Part shown: positions 8,487 to 17,604 of the stretch, in pieces
Layout of the letters: each line of letters starts with the position of its first letter
Numbering within the stretch: the first letter of the stretch is position 1
NCBI GenBank assembly: GCA_020847635.1
Contig: JADLBQ010000084.1
Span: forward strand, 1 to 64,000
Direction: 5' to 3'
DNA length: 64,000 nt
Source: Bacteroidia bacterium
GTDB lineage: Bacteria; Bacteroidota; Bacteroidia; AKYH767-A; OLB10
Program-made: the position numbers and the translations under genes
Notes under the pieces: model-generated
Told to the model about the DNA's origin: nothing
Seen by the model: the letters and a program-made list of their open reading frames with translations, nothing else
The model's database searches: none

Positions 8487-9374
8487 TTAGGCTTGGTTTA
8501 CTGCTGCATTTTGCTTCTTATGTTTCCATCTCCGATGACTCCACAGCCAATATTCGGGAGCTGATTCAATTTCCTGTTCAAGCTGTAAAATTAATTCCTG
8601 CATAATTGATTCTACCGATAAACCTGCTGTGTTCACCTCTTTCCATGTAACAGTATAAAATCCACGCTTTACCTTTTCAATTCTTCCGAAGAGTACCGGT
8701 ATTTTGTATTCAACAGCAAATCTTCCGGCACCAGTCATAAAACATGTATCCTGATTTAAGAAACGGGTCCAGTAGCCGCGGGCAACATTGGAAGGTGACT
8801 GATCAATGATAAAGAAGACAGCTGTTGGTTTTTTAAAGCCAGCCTGGAAAGAGTCCTTTATTTCTTTCATCGGAACCAGGGCAGTTCCAAATCTCCCGCG
8901 AGATTGCTTCATCTTCTTATTAAAAAATGAGTTATTTAATGGCTTAAAAATACCCAGAACATCATGACTGAACATAAACGGAACTGCCACTGCACACATT
9001 TCCCAGTTGTTATAATGACCGCCAGCAATGATTAGGTTTTGTTTGGACTGGAAATACTTTAAGAGCAGTTCCGGATTTGTACTCCTCATCCGTTTTTTTA
9101 ACGTAGTCTCAGAAACAGAAAACATCCTCAGGCTTTCAAAAATAAGATCACAGAGATGACGGTAGAATTTTCGTGCAATAGTTTTGATTTCCTCATCTGT
9201 TTTTTCAGGAAATGCATTCCGGAGATTTTCAAAAACCACTTTTCTCCGGTACCCGGCAATCTCAAACAGTATTATAAATAAGAAATCAGACAGGAAATAA
9301 ATCATCTTCCAGGGAAGACAGGATACCGGCCTGATCAGGCCATAATAGAAAAGTGGTGAAAGCAGCTTTGACAA
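8487..9374 (-). CDS. LpxL/HtrB-type lipid A (lysophospholipid) acyltransferase
   Basis: 295 residues. The family hallmark is at about 120: GGHYNNWEM, the HX4-type (HxNNWE) acyltransferase box of LpxL/LpxM, which add secondary acyl chains to lipid A at the inner membrane. An N-terminal hydrophobic anchor (about 20-40) and RGYWTRFLNQDTCFMTGAGRFAVEY follow the family plan. No ATG is available near the conserved N-terminus; the reading starts at TTG (9372-9374) directly after the TGA of the peptidase gene (TGATTG), which points to coupled translation. Substrate (Kdo2-lipid A or another lipid) is inferred. Confidence 0.85.
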   Translation of the reverse strand: MSKLLSPLFYYGLIRPVSCLPWKMIYFLSDFLFIILFEIAGYRRKVVFENLRNAFPEKTDEEIKTIARKFYRHLCDLIFESLRMFSVSETTLKKRMRSTNPELLLKYFQSKQNLIIAGGHYNNWEMCAVAVPFMFSHDVLGIFKPLNNSFFNKKMKQSRGRFGTALVPMKEIKDSFQAGFKKPTAVFFIIDQSPSNVARGYWTRFLNQDTCFMTGAGRFAVEYKIPVLFGRIEKVKRGFYTVTWKEVNTAGLSVESIMQELILQLEQEIESAPEYWLWSHRRWKHKKQNAAVNQA

Positions 9375-11528
9375 TCAGAGAAAGTTAAAAAAATATTCAG
9401 AAATTTTATCTAACAAATGAATCCTGTCTTTACCCTGTACATTATGTAAATGCCCGGGATACAGAAAATAATCTGCCTGCTTATTCAGATCAATTGCCTT
9501 TTTCAGAAACAGCATAGTATGCTGCTGAACAACTACATCATCGCTTGTACCATGAATCAGCAGCAGTTTCCCTTTCAGATTTTTCACCATATTCAGAACA
9601 CTTGTTTTTTCATAGCCTTCCGGATTTTCCTGAGGAGTATCCATATAACGTTCGGTGTACATAATCTCATACAACTTCCAGTCAATTACCGGTCCGCCAG
9701 CAACTCCAACCTTAAATACATCCGGATAGCGGGTCATCAGCGTGGTAGTCATGAACCCTCCATAACTCCATCCATATACACCAATACGGGTGGAATCAAC
9801 ATAAGGTAATGTTTTCAGAAAATTAACACCCTCAATCTGGTCACTGCTTTCTACAACTCCCAACTGCCGGAAAGTTACCTGCTCAAACTCACGGCCTCTA
9901 TTAGGTGTTCCCCTTCCATCCATTGTAAAGACGATGTAGTTATTCTGAGCCATATAATGATACCATAATTCATTGCCGGTTGGCCACTGATCGCTGATTA
10001 GCTGGACTCCGGGGCCGTTATAAACATAGACAATTACCGGATATCGTTTGCCCGGTTCAAGAACAACAGGCCTGGTTATCCGGCATTGCAAATCAGTACC
10101 TTCCCGGTTTTTTATAGTAAACAGCTCAACTGAGACCGGTTTAAATTGCTTCAGCGGGTTATCTGCCTGTAGTAGGGTTTTGAGCTTTTTGCCATTCTCA
10201 TTCAATATCGAAATGACCCGTGGTGTTTTTGTAGATGTAAAATTATCAATGAATAATGTTTTAGCTTCATTTGAATTTACTGTATGCACTCCCAAACCGG
10301 AAGTCAGCTTCTTAAATGCACCGGTTGCAATTTCAGTTCTGCAAAAATCACGGGTAATAGATGAATTTAAAGCAGCCGTAAAAAAGACATATTTTCCATT
10401 ACTTCCAAAACCTTCAAACCGGGTCACCTCCCATTCACCTTTTGTCAGTTGCCGAATCAACTTCCCGCTGATATCGTACAAATAAAGATGATTAAAACCG
10501 TCACGTTTACTCTGCCAGATGAACCGATCATCTCTACCGGGAAGAAATTCTATTTTACTTAATGGCTGAACATACTTCTCCTGGGTTTCTCCAAATAATG
10601 TTTTAACAAACATACCCGTTGACACGCTGTACTGATTCAAATCAAAGTGATTTTGTTCCCGGTTAAGAATAACAACATAAATACTCTTTTCATCAGGTGA
10701 CCATGCAATGTTTGTCAGGTATTGTTCTTCGGGGGTTCCGGTTTTAAGATAAACTGTGCTTCCGTCAGCAAGGTTATATATACCAATCGTAACGTGGTGG
10801 CTTTTATCTCCCGAGAAAGGGTATTTAATATTTCTTACATGGGCTGGCTTATTCTCCCATTCTGTTATCGGATAGTCAGTTACCATGGTCTGATCCATAC
10901 GGTAGAAAGCAATATAGTTGCCTTTAGGTGACCAGAAAATACCCTTGGTAATCCCAAACTCATCTCGATGAACAGATTGTCCATAAATGATATTTACTTC
11001 TGATTCATTGGTTATCTGAATATGTTTTCCATCTTTATAAAGCCACAGGTTATTGTCAACGGTAAAAGCTATTGACTGGTTTTGATCATTGGTTGTAATA
11101 TTTGTAACGGTCTTATTTTCTGGTTTAGTAAATAAAGTGCTAACCCTCCTGAGTAACAAATCATAGCTGAATAAAGTGTCTTTGACCGAAAATGAAAAGG
11201 AGCGATGGCTCTCCCACTTAAATGATGGAAATGATTTTAACGTATCATGTGCCGCCTTTTTCATTGCTTCATTGACTTCAGTCAGTTTAAGCAACTCAAT
11301 GTCATTACTTTTTACCGAGCTTCGCATCATTCGTATTCCGGCTGTTGTATCAATATAGGAATACATGTCGGTCGCCTTAATCCATTTTAGTCCATGAATT
11401 TGCTGAGGTGCCAGTGTGGCTCTTCCTCCTAGCACAACATCAGAAGTTGTCAGGTTCATTTCCTGGGCAGTTGCAGCAAAAGTTAAAAACTGAATAACTG
11501 CAATCAAATAAGTTTTAATATGTTTCAT
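9375..11528 (-). CDS. S9 family peptidase, dipeptidyl-peptidase IV type
   Basis: 717 residues with a signal peptide (ends AATA-QE at about 21), an eight-bladed-type N-terminal beta propeller (DPPIV_N; about 90-460), and a C-terminal alpha/beta hydrolase domain. The catalytic triad is visible: Ser588 in GWSYGGF, Asp near 663 in HGTSDD, His near 695 in GHLHNV. The propeller contains HRDEFGITKGIFWSPKG and FYRMDQTMVTDYP, equivalent to the substrate-anchoring segment of bacterial DPP-IV. Likely a periplasmic enzyme that removes X-Pro or similar dipeptides. Its ATG overlaps the upstream methyltransferase stop by 4 nt. Confidence 0.9.
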   Translation of the reverse strand: MKHIKTYLIAVIQFLTFAATAQEMNLTTSDVVLGGRATLAPQQIHGLKWIKATDMYSYIDTTAGIRMMRSSVKSNDIELLKLTEVNEAMKKAAHDTLKSFPSFKWESHRSFSFSVKDTLFSYDLLLRRVSTLFTKPENKTVTNITTNDQNQSIAFTVDNNLWLYKDGKHIQITNESEVNIIYGQSVHRDEFGITKGIFWSPKGNYIAFYRMDQTMVTDYPITEWENKPAHVRNIKYPFSGDKSHHVTIGIYNLADGSTVYLKTGTPEEQYLTNIAWSPDEKSIYVVILNREQNHFDLNQYSVSTGMFVKTLFGETQEKYVQPLSKIEFLPGRDDRFIWQSKRDGFNHLYLYDISGKLIRQLTKGEWEVTRFEGFGSNGKYVFFTAALNSSITRDFCRTEIATGAFKKLTSGLGVHTVNSNEAKTLFIDNFTSTKTPRVISILNENGKKLKTLLQADNPLKQFKPVSVELFTIKNREGTDLQCRITRPVVLEPGKRYPVIVYVYNGPGVQLISDQWPTGNELWYHYMAQNNYIVFTMDGRGTPNRGREFEQVTFRQLGVVESSDQIEGVNFLKTLPYVDSTRIGVYGWSYGGFMTTTLMTRYPDVFKVGVAGGPVIDWKLYEIMYTERYMDTPQENPEGYEKTSVLNMVKNLKGKLLLIHGTSDDVVVQQHTMLFLKKAIDLNKQADYFLYPGHLHNVQGKDRIHLLDKISEYFFNFL

Positions 11529-12253
11529 AATTTTTCAGCAATTAAAATCAGTCGGTCAGAGGTTTTAAGATCAAAAGGATCAAGATGATAATTTCCAAAT
11601 ACTGAGATTTGTTTTAATCCGGCTTTCTTAAAATAACGATCAAAATCTTCAATTTTCAATACTTCAACATGTTCTGAAAATCTATAAGATTTTCCTTCAT
11701 CTGCGAATGAAATTTCCTTAATCAGAAAATTATCTTCAAATCTTTTTCTGATTTTGAATTCAATTCCTTCCACCTTTCTGGTTACTTCCGGAACCAGGTT
11801 CATTCTTACTTTTTCCGCATTCATAAAGTCAATGATATAGCGCCCCTTCCTTTTCAAAGCAACAGCAGCTGAAGAAACTGTCAGTTGTTGGTCATGATCG
11901 TAGCGGAAATAACCCATGCTGGTAAACAGGTTCAAAACATAATCAAAGACATTTGTAGCCAAAATCCTTCTCATATCATGTACAGAGAAATTCAGCTTAT
12001 CATTTTCAAATTGTTTACAATAAGCAATGTTGTTCTCTGACAGGTCAATTCCAGTGACATTAAATCCCATTTCATTTAACAACAGGGCATGTCGGCCGTG
12101 CCCACAAGCCTGGTCAAGTATAGCTGAATTCTGTGCCGGTTTCAGCCAATTCACCAAACTGATTAAAAATGCTTTTGCTTCTTCTACACTTCTGTTCTTA
12201 TACAGAATATGATAGTACGGAGAATCAAACCACAATTTAAACCAATCTTCCAT
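11525..12253 (-). CDS. class I SAM-dependent methyltransferase
   Basis: About 242 residues. The SAM-binding motif I is ILDQACGHGRHALLL, followed by motif II GIDLSENNIAYC, and a VLNLFTSMGYF segment; these define a Methyltransf_25-type small-molecule methyltransferase. I chose the ATG at 12251-12253 (MEDWFKLWFDSPYYHILYKN, the usual family start) in place of an upstream TTG. First gene of the operon with the peptidase, acyltransferase and GNAT protein. A near-consensus -7 box (TATACTTG, one mismatch) lies on the reverse strand at 12297-12304. Substrate unknown. Confidence 0.8.
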   Translation of the reverse strand: MEDWFKLWFDSPYYHILYKNRSVEEAKAFLISLVNWLKPAQNSAILDQACGHGRHALLLNEMGFNVTGIDLSENNIAYCKQFENDKLNFSVHDMRRILATNVFDYVLNLFTSMGYFRYDHDQQLTVSSAAVALKRKGRYIIDFMNAEKVRMNLVPEVTRKVEGIEFKIRKRFEDNFLIKEISFADEGKSYRFSEHVEVLKIEDFDRYFKKAGLKQISVFGNYHLDPFDLKTSDRLILIAEKL

Positions 12254-12500
12254 TATAATTGAACTATCAGCTGTCAATCTTAAGAGATTCTGATGGCAAG
12301 TATAGTCACTTAGCGGATTTCTTCACTATTGATTCGTATCCCTGAATCGTTTTTGCTGCCTAAACAAGATTTCTGGGAATGTATTTAACAAGTATGAACT
12401 CACAATTACTAGCTTCTGTCCGGAAAAAATAGCTTTTTGTACCCATTCCCTTCTTAATAAGTTGCTGATCACCCTGCATGATCTCATTACCAGGACGGTT

Positions 12501-12508
12501 TACTTTTG
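12501..12508 (+). promoter_or_regulatory. -7 promoter element, leaderless-type, before the VWA gene
   Basis: TACTTTTG (TAnnTTTG) ends 4 nt before the ATG at 12513. No TTTG is found at the proper -33 distance. Confidence 0.4.
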
Positions 12509-12512
12509 TAGC

Positions 12513-13586
12513 ATGAAACTGACATCAGGATTTCTCCTTTTATTTATATTCGTTTCAGGTTTCAGACCCCTTGGCCATTCTGAAGCAATAAAGCGGGAAA
12601 TTGTTTTATGTGTTGATTTAAGTGCCAGTACCAACGGTATTCTTCATGACATCAGAACCCAGCTCTGGACAATTATTAATTCATCTTATAAGGAACCCAA
12701 TTCTATTCTTCGAATTGGTGTTGTAGGCTATGCCCGGCCAAGCTTTAAGGCATCGAATTCATACATCCGGATTATTTCTGATCTGACTACAGATTTTGAT
12801 TTTATTGCCTATTCACTCTACCAGTTAAAAGTTCAGATCGAAAAAGGTGATCAATATGTACCCAATGCCCTTAAAAAAACCTTGACTCAAATTACCTGGG
12901 ATAATAATCCAAACACAACAAGGGTGGTTTACCTAATTGGAAATGGCAGTGCTTATACCGGAACTCAAAATCTGGTAAATATCTGTGAGGAATTCAAAAA
13001 AAGGAATATTGTCATTAATTCAATTTATGTGGACTCCGATTACAGGGATTTTGCAAATGCTCAAGGGTATCATACCATTGCAAAAATGACCGGTGGCCAG
13101 CTTTTCCGGTTTAAACCCTCCAAGCAGGTTGAATGGGATTCCAATAACATAACTAAAGCCGGTTTATTTTATAATATGAACCACGTCTTTAACAGTACAT
13201 TTATGTTTTATACTGCAGATGCCTCAGATCGTAAACAATATCTTTATGATACTGATAAATTCACCCTTCAGAATGGTATTCCTTACTTTTTACAACGGCT
13301 GAAATACAAAGTGTCAGACAGTTATCAGCAAACGGCTGAGAAGTATGACCTGATCAGCTACTACCTGCGTAACCATTCATTACCCGAAAAAATTAATATG
13401 GATTTTATCAGCCAGTATGACAAAGTGAGAAGCCTCGATCAGGTTGAAGAAAAGGTTAAACAAAAAGCGGTAGCACGTACTAAACTTCTTGATGAAATGA
13501 GATATATCTTTGATGAAGAAACCGATATCAACCAGCAAGATGCAGATACTTCTTTTAATAACATCATAATCAAGCAATTCAATTAA
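12513..13586 (+). CDS. secreted von Willebrand factor A (VWA)-like protein
   Basis: About 357 residues. I chose the ATG at 12513 because it gives a clean signal peptide (MKLTSGFLLLFIFVSGF); an upstream TTG would add 17 non-signal residues. Mature residues begin with a VWA-like domain: EIVLCVDLSAST carries a DxSxS-type metal-ion site, RIGVVGYA follows, and VVYLIGNGSAYTG gives the later strand where classic MIDAS domains have a DG; a Ser/Thr pattern is only partly kept. The C-terminal 150 residues have no recognisable domain. Possible role in protein binding in the periplasm or at the surface; function unknown. Confidence 0.6.
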   Translation: MKLTSGFLLLFIFVSGFRPLGHSEAIKREIVLCVDLSASTNGILHDIRTQLWTIINSSYKEPNSILRIGVVGYARPSFKASNSYIRIISDLTTDFDFIAYSLYQLKVQIEKGDQYVPNALKKTLTQITWDNNPNTTRVVYLIGNGSAYTGTQNLVNICEEFKKRNIVINSIYVDSDYRDFANAQGYHTIAKMTGGQLFRFKPSKQVEWDSNNITKAGLFYNMNHVFNSTFMFYTADASDRKQYLYDTDKFTLQNGIPYFLQRLKYKVSDSYQQTAEKYDLISYYLRNHSLPEKINMDFISQYDKVRSLDQVEEKVKQKAVARTKLLDEMRYIFDEETDINQQDADTSFNNIIIKQFN

Positions 13587-13618
13587 TATATGTTGCCAAA
13601 AGTTTTTTGTTTTACTGT

Positions 13619-13966
13619 ATGAATTTTATCGTCAAAACCATTACCAGTGCATTAGCTATTATAGTTGTCGGATACCTAATGACACCGCACGTTCAGGTTG
13701 ATAATACCCTCACTGCACTTATTCTGGCTGTTGTTCTGGCTGCCTTGAATCAATTTATCAAACCCATTCTTATAATTCTAACACTACCTATAACAGTGCT
13801 TACGTTAGGCTTATTTCTGCTGGTAGTCAATACCATCATGATCATGCTGGCATCGGCATTAGTAAGAGGATTTACAGTTGAGAGTTTCTGGTGGGCAATG
13901 CTTTTCAGCATTATCCTGTCTATTGTTAATTCAATATTCAGTACTCTGGCTGAAAGGAAATCATAA
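13619..13966 (+). CDS. phage-holin-4-like small membrane protein (PF04020 type)
   Basis: About 115 residues with four hydrophobic segments covering most of its length, and the signature of the Phage_holin_4_2 (PF04020) family: DNTLTALILAVVLAALNQFIKPILIILTLPITVLTLGLF, ending in a short charged tail. Despite the family name these are common chromosomal proteins of unknown function; no phage genes are nearby. I prefer the ATG at 13619 over a TTG four codons upstream. It follows the VWA gene by 32 nt and may be co-transcribed. Confidence 0.8.
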   Translation: MNFIVKTITSALAIIVVGYLMTPHVQVDNTLTALILAVVLAALNQFIKPILIILTLPITVLTLGLFLLVVNTIMIMLASALVRGFTVESFWWAMLFSIILSIVNSIFSTLAERKS

Positions 13967-13971
13967 TTCGA

Positions 13972-14856
13972 TTATGGTTTTTTGCCATGATAACTGACCA
14001 TGACCAATCTTTTTCCATCCGGGCTAATCGCCATTCTGTAAAAATTTCCCAGTGTCTTTGAAAAATCAGTCAATTCAGTCCATTCCTTTTTATTGAAATC
14101 AAACTGAAAAAGCTTTCCTTCTTTTCCCATCCATACACTTCCATCCGGAGTTAAAACAAAATCTTCACTACCTGTCAGTAACGGACAAAACTCACTCAGG
14201 TTTTGTGTGGCCATATCAAAATGCAGAATCATACCGGTTGAATCTGTTTCCTTGACAACAAAGAAAAACTCTCCGGCAGTGAATCTTCCAAAACACCGGC
14301 CGGTTTTCTCTGCCATCTGTAAAATATATTGCTGGTTTGAAAGGGTAAATATCTGAAGTTCCGTTTTACCGTTATTTAACACACACAAAGCAACATTGTC
14401 CTTATCAATCCAGCCATAATATGCAACCGAATCATTAAAATTAACCAGCAGGTTAGCCTGATAGTCATCCTCCTTATTTAACGAGCAAAATCGCTGAGCC
14501 TTGTTTTCTTCTACTCTTACAACTGAGATCTTATCCTTTTCATACATTTCAGGTGAATATTCGCTTTCGGGCGAGTCAGTTAACTGAACAATACCCGAAT
14601 CCTTCAGCATAAACTGATATATATCTGTTTGAGTGGAGTCGGTTGAAGACGAGAATAAAAAACTATTTCCATCTGGTGTAAATGAAGGTTGGTTGTTGTA
14701 AACATGTCCTGTTACAATCGGAACCGGTTTGCTGAATTTCATCTGATTGGTAACCGTGTCAGTTGACACATTAGTAATCCATAGTTCAGTTGCAGGCATT
14801 TGTGCACCGGCAGTTATAGCAGTTAACAATAAAAAGACAGAGATAACTGTTTTCAT
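13972..14856 (-). CDS. exported TolB-like beta-propeller protein
   Basis: 294 residues with a signal peptide (cleavage after about 18, AGA-QM). The mature part has WD40/PD40-type propeller repeats: FTPDGNSFLFSSS, YSPEMYEKDKISVV, LTPDGSVWM, ISPDGKRLVMVSYHG. It is likely a periplasmic six- or seven-bladed propeller. No enzyme motif is visible. It is the last of three genes reading from uvrB; the spacing to the membrane protein gene is 29 nt. Function unknown. Confidence 0.6.
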   Translation of the reverse strand: MKTVISVFLLLTAITAGAQMPATELWITNVSTDTVTNQMKFSKPVPIVTGHVYNNQPSFTPDGNSFLFSSSTDSTQTDIYQFMLKDSGIVQLTDSPESEYSPEMYEKDKISVVRVEENKAQRFCSLNKEDDYQANLLVNFNDSVAYYGWIDKDNVALCVLNNGKTELQIFTLSNQQYILQMAEKTGRCFGRFTAGEFFFVVKETDSTGMILHFDMATQNLSEFCPLLTGSEDFVLTPDGSVWMGKEGKLFQFDFNKKEWTELTDFSKTLGNFYRMAISPDGKRLVMVSYHGKKP

Positions 14857-14885
14857 ATTCAGATTTTTTTATAGTTTAAATATCA

Positions 14886-15554
14886 TCAGTTTGGATGAAC
14901 CGAGTTGACTGGAATTCTGATACTATACTTTTCCGGTTGTGATTGACCGGGGCAAAGTAATTCAAAAATTATCAGGCTGTCACCCTGAATACTAAATTTT
15001 CTGATATTATCTGGTTCACAAGAAAGACGAATATGCCGGACAATGGTTCTCTTGATTTTATTTTTCTGTTTTACAATTTTATATTCAATGACCCCTTCCA
15101 TATTTGCCAGAACTGAATTGTGCTTCTCAATATAATAATATTCCAGGCCGGTAGGATACGGTTTCCCTGCAATGGCTGATCGGTCGTGAAAATTAATGCT
15201 ACTTATCAAAGTTGAAGGACTATACACAAAAACCGGAAGTGTAAGAATAAAAAGAGAGAAATATACCCGAATGATTACATTCACTGCCATACGGATAGCA
15301 TAGCCGGACAACATGACTCCTGAACAGATACAAGCCAGAAAAACCAGGTGTTTATCTATCCATTTACCGGATTCACCTCCGGATGTTTCGCTCAGCCAGG
15401 AAACCAGAAAGATAACCAGTAGCAAAAAGTGAAAAATCATAATGGTATGAATAACCCGCTGATGGATTCGTGTTCCAACCATCATAAGAATCAGGCTGGT
15501 AACAAGGCTTATCAGATAAATTATAACAGTGGTAATAAAAAAATTATAGGTCAT
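14886..15554 (-). CDS. hypothetical membrane protein
   Basis: 222 residues with four predicted membrane segments in the N-terminal half (about 4-26, 37-54, 68-88, 92-112) and a soluble C-terminal half containing a Lys/Arg-rich stretch (KQKNKIKRTIVRHIRL). I recognise no family. The ATG sits 1 nt after the uvrB stop, so it is almost certainly translated from the uvrB mRNA. Nothing in it indicates a DNA repair role. Confidence 0.55.
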   Translation of the reverse strand: MTYNFFITTVIIYLISLVTSLILMMVGTRIHQRVIHTIMIFHFLLLVIFLVSWLSETSGGESGKWIDKHLVFLACICSGVMLSGYAIRMAVNVIIRVYFSLFILTLPVFVYSPSTLISSINFHDRSAIAGKPYPTGLEYYYIEKHNSVLANMEGVIEYKIVKQKNKIKRTIVRHIRLSCEPDNIRKFSIQGDSLIIFELLCPGQSQPEKYSIRIPVNSVHPN

Positions 15555-15555
15555 G

Positions 15556-17583
15556 TCAGACGGAATGTGATTGAATTAACTTTTCGATTTCAAACATTTC
15601 ATCCCGCAGCCGGGCAGCCTCATAAAAATCTAGTTCTTTTGCGGCATGTTCCATTCTCTTTTTAGTTTCTGCAAGGAGTTTTTTCAGCTGATCACTCTTC
15701 ATATAAGCAACAACCGGATCCGCAGCTATATCCGGCCGTTCAGGCTCCTGGTAGGTTACGGATTTTGATTTTCGCGAAGCAGCGACCTGTGTTTGTGCTT
15801 CAATCTGTTCACGGGATTTGAAAACTGACTTTGGCGTGATGTTATGGTTTTCATTCCACTGCAGCTGTTTGATTCTTCTGTGATTTGTTTCATCAATGGT
15901 TTGCTGCATTGAATCAGTAATTTTTTCAGCATAGAGAATTACCCTTCCTTCGACATGTCGTGCAGCTCTCCCAGCTGTCTGAGTTAATGACCGTGTTGAG
16001 CGAAGAAAGCCTTCCTTATCAGCATCTAAGATCGCTACGAGCGAAACTTCCGGCAGATCTAGTCCTTCCCTTAATAAATTAATACCAACCAGCACATCAA
16101 AATTACCTAACCTTAAATCTCTTAATAACTCAACCCGTTCTATCGTATCCACATCACTATGAATGTATTTACATCTGATTTTAAGTTTAATGAGGTATTT
16201 TGATAATTCTTCAGCCATTCGTTTAGTTAGGGTAGTAACCAGTACTCTTTCATTTTTAGCAATTGTTTTATCAATTTCATCCAGGAGATCATCTACCTGA
16301 TTTATGGCGGGTCTGACTTCAATAACCGGATCTGGAATTCCGGTAGGCCTGATAAGCTGTTCTACAATTACTCCTCCACTCTTTTGAATTTCAAATTCTG
16401 CAGGAGTCGCACTTACAAAAATAACTTGTCCGACTGAATCTTCAAACTCGGAAAATTTTAATGGACGGTTATCCAACGCAGCAGGAAGCCTAAAGCCGTA
16501 TTCAACTAGATTGACTTTACGCGATCTGTCGCCCCCATACATAGCCCTGATCTGAGGGATAGTAACATGGCTTTCATCAATAACCAGTAAGAAATCTTGA
16601 GGGAAATAATCAAGCAAACAAAAAGGGCGCTCTCCCGGATTTCGTCCGTCAAAATATCTGGAATAATTTTCAATTCCCGAACAGTAGCCCAGTTCGCGAA
16701 TCATTTCCAGGTCATGCACAACCCTGTCTTCAAGCCGTTTTGCCTCTAATCCCCTGCCCTGTTCCTTAAAATATTCTACCTGCTTAACCATATCTTCCTG
16801 AATCTGCCAGATTGCATGGAGCTGTTTCCCTGAATCAGTCATAAAAATATTTGCCGGAAATATGGCAATATGCTCATGCGAATCAATTTTCCGGCCTGAG
16901 TTTGGATCTATAGATAGGATTTCCTCAATTTCATCTCCAAAAAAGAGAATCCGGTATGCAAAGTCTGCATAAGCAAGATACACATCTACCGTTTCTCCGT
17001 TAACCCTGAAATTGCCCCGCTTAAATTCTGCTGTTGTCCGGGAGTAGAGTGATGATACCAGCAAGCCTAACATTCTATTCCGGCTTATGATCTGTCCTTG
17101 CTGAAGCCGGATAATTCCATTCAGAAAGTCAGCCGGATTACCCAATCCATAAATGCATGAAACCGAAGAAACAACCAAAACATCCCTCCTGCCTGACAGT
17201 AAAGCGGATGTTGTGCTCAATCGCAGTTTTTCAATCTCATCATTGATGGATAAATCTTTTTCAATATATGTATTGGTTGAAGGAATGTATGCTTCAGGCT
17301 GGTAATAATCATAATAGGAAACAAAATACTCAATTGCACTTTGAGGAAAAAACTGTTTAAACTCACCGTAAAGCTGAGCTGCAAGTGTTTTATTATGACT
17401 CAACACCAGGGTGGGCCGCTGAACTTGCTCAATAACATTAGCCATAGTAAATGTTTTGCCGGAGCCGGTAACACCCAGTAAAGTCTGATATTGTTCACCC
17501 CGGATAACCCCATCAACAAGCTGACTGATTGCCTGAGGCTGATCACCCGTAGGATAGTACTCTGAAACCAGTTCAAAATTCAT
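15556..17583 (-). CDS. uvrB: UvrABC excinuclease subunit B
   Basis: 675 residues, full length. UvrB is the damage-verification helicase of nucleotide excision repair. Visible parts: Walker A GVTGSGKTFTMA near 40, the beta-hairpin YYDYYQPEAYIP near 95, the DESH Walker B box, helicase motif VSATPAEFE, motif V-VI VGINLLREGLDLPEVSLVAILDADKEGFLRS and QTAGRAARH, and the C-terminal UVR coiled coil (about 635-670) that contacts UvrC. The start MNFELVSEYYPTGDQPQAI is standard. A promoter -7 box ends 5 nt before the ATG. Confidence 0.98.
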   Translation of the reverse strand: MNFELVSEYYPTGDQPQAISQLVDGVIRGEQYQTLLGVTGSGKTFTMANVIEQVQRPTLVLSHNKTLAAQLYGEFKQFFPQSAIEYFVSYYDYYQPEAYIPSTNTYIEKDLSINDEIEKLRLSTTSALLSGRRDVLVVSSVSCIYGLGNPADFLNGIIRLQQGQIISRNRMLGLLVSSLYSRTTAEFKRGNFRVNGETVDVYLAYADFAYRILFFGDEIEEILSIDPNSGRKIDSHEHIAIFPANIFMTDSGKQLHAIWQIQEDMVKQVEYFKEQGRGLEAKRLEDRVVHDLEMIRELGYCSGIENYSRYFDGRNPGERPFCLLDYFPQDFLLVIDESHVTIPQIRAMYGGDRSRKVNLVEYGFRLPAALDNRPLKFSEFEDSVGQVIFVSATPAEFEIQKSGGVIVEQLIRPTGIPDPVIEVRPAINQVDDLLDEIDKTIAKNERVLVTTLTKRMAEELSKYLIKLKIRCKYIHSDVDTIERVELLRDLRLGNFDVLVGINLLREGLDLPEVSLVAILDADKEGFLRSTRSLTQTAGRAARHVEGRVILYAEKITDSMQQTIDETNHRRIKQLQWNENHNITPKSVFKSREQIEAQTQVAASRKSKSVTYQEPERPDIAADPVVAYMKSDQLKKLLAETKKRMEHAAKELDFYEAARLRDEMFEIEKLIQSHSV

Positions 17584-17588
17584 TCCTG

Positions 17589-17596
17589 CAAAGTTA
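17589..17596 (-). promoter_or_regulatory. -7 promoter element for uvrB, leaderless-type
   Basis: TAACTTTG (TAnnTTTG) on the reverse strand lies within the 21-nt gap between the WecA-like gene and uvrB, and ends 5 nt before the uvrB ATG. No clear -33 TTTG is seen. Confidence 0.5.
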
Positions 17597-17604
17597 AGTA
17601 AGCA

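Noticed and set aside
12462-12512. Longer N-terminus for the VWA gene from an upstream TTG
   Set aside because: It puts 17 residues before a good signal peptide and would run over the -7 promoter box.
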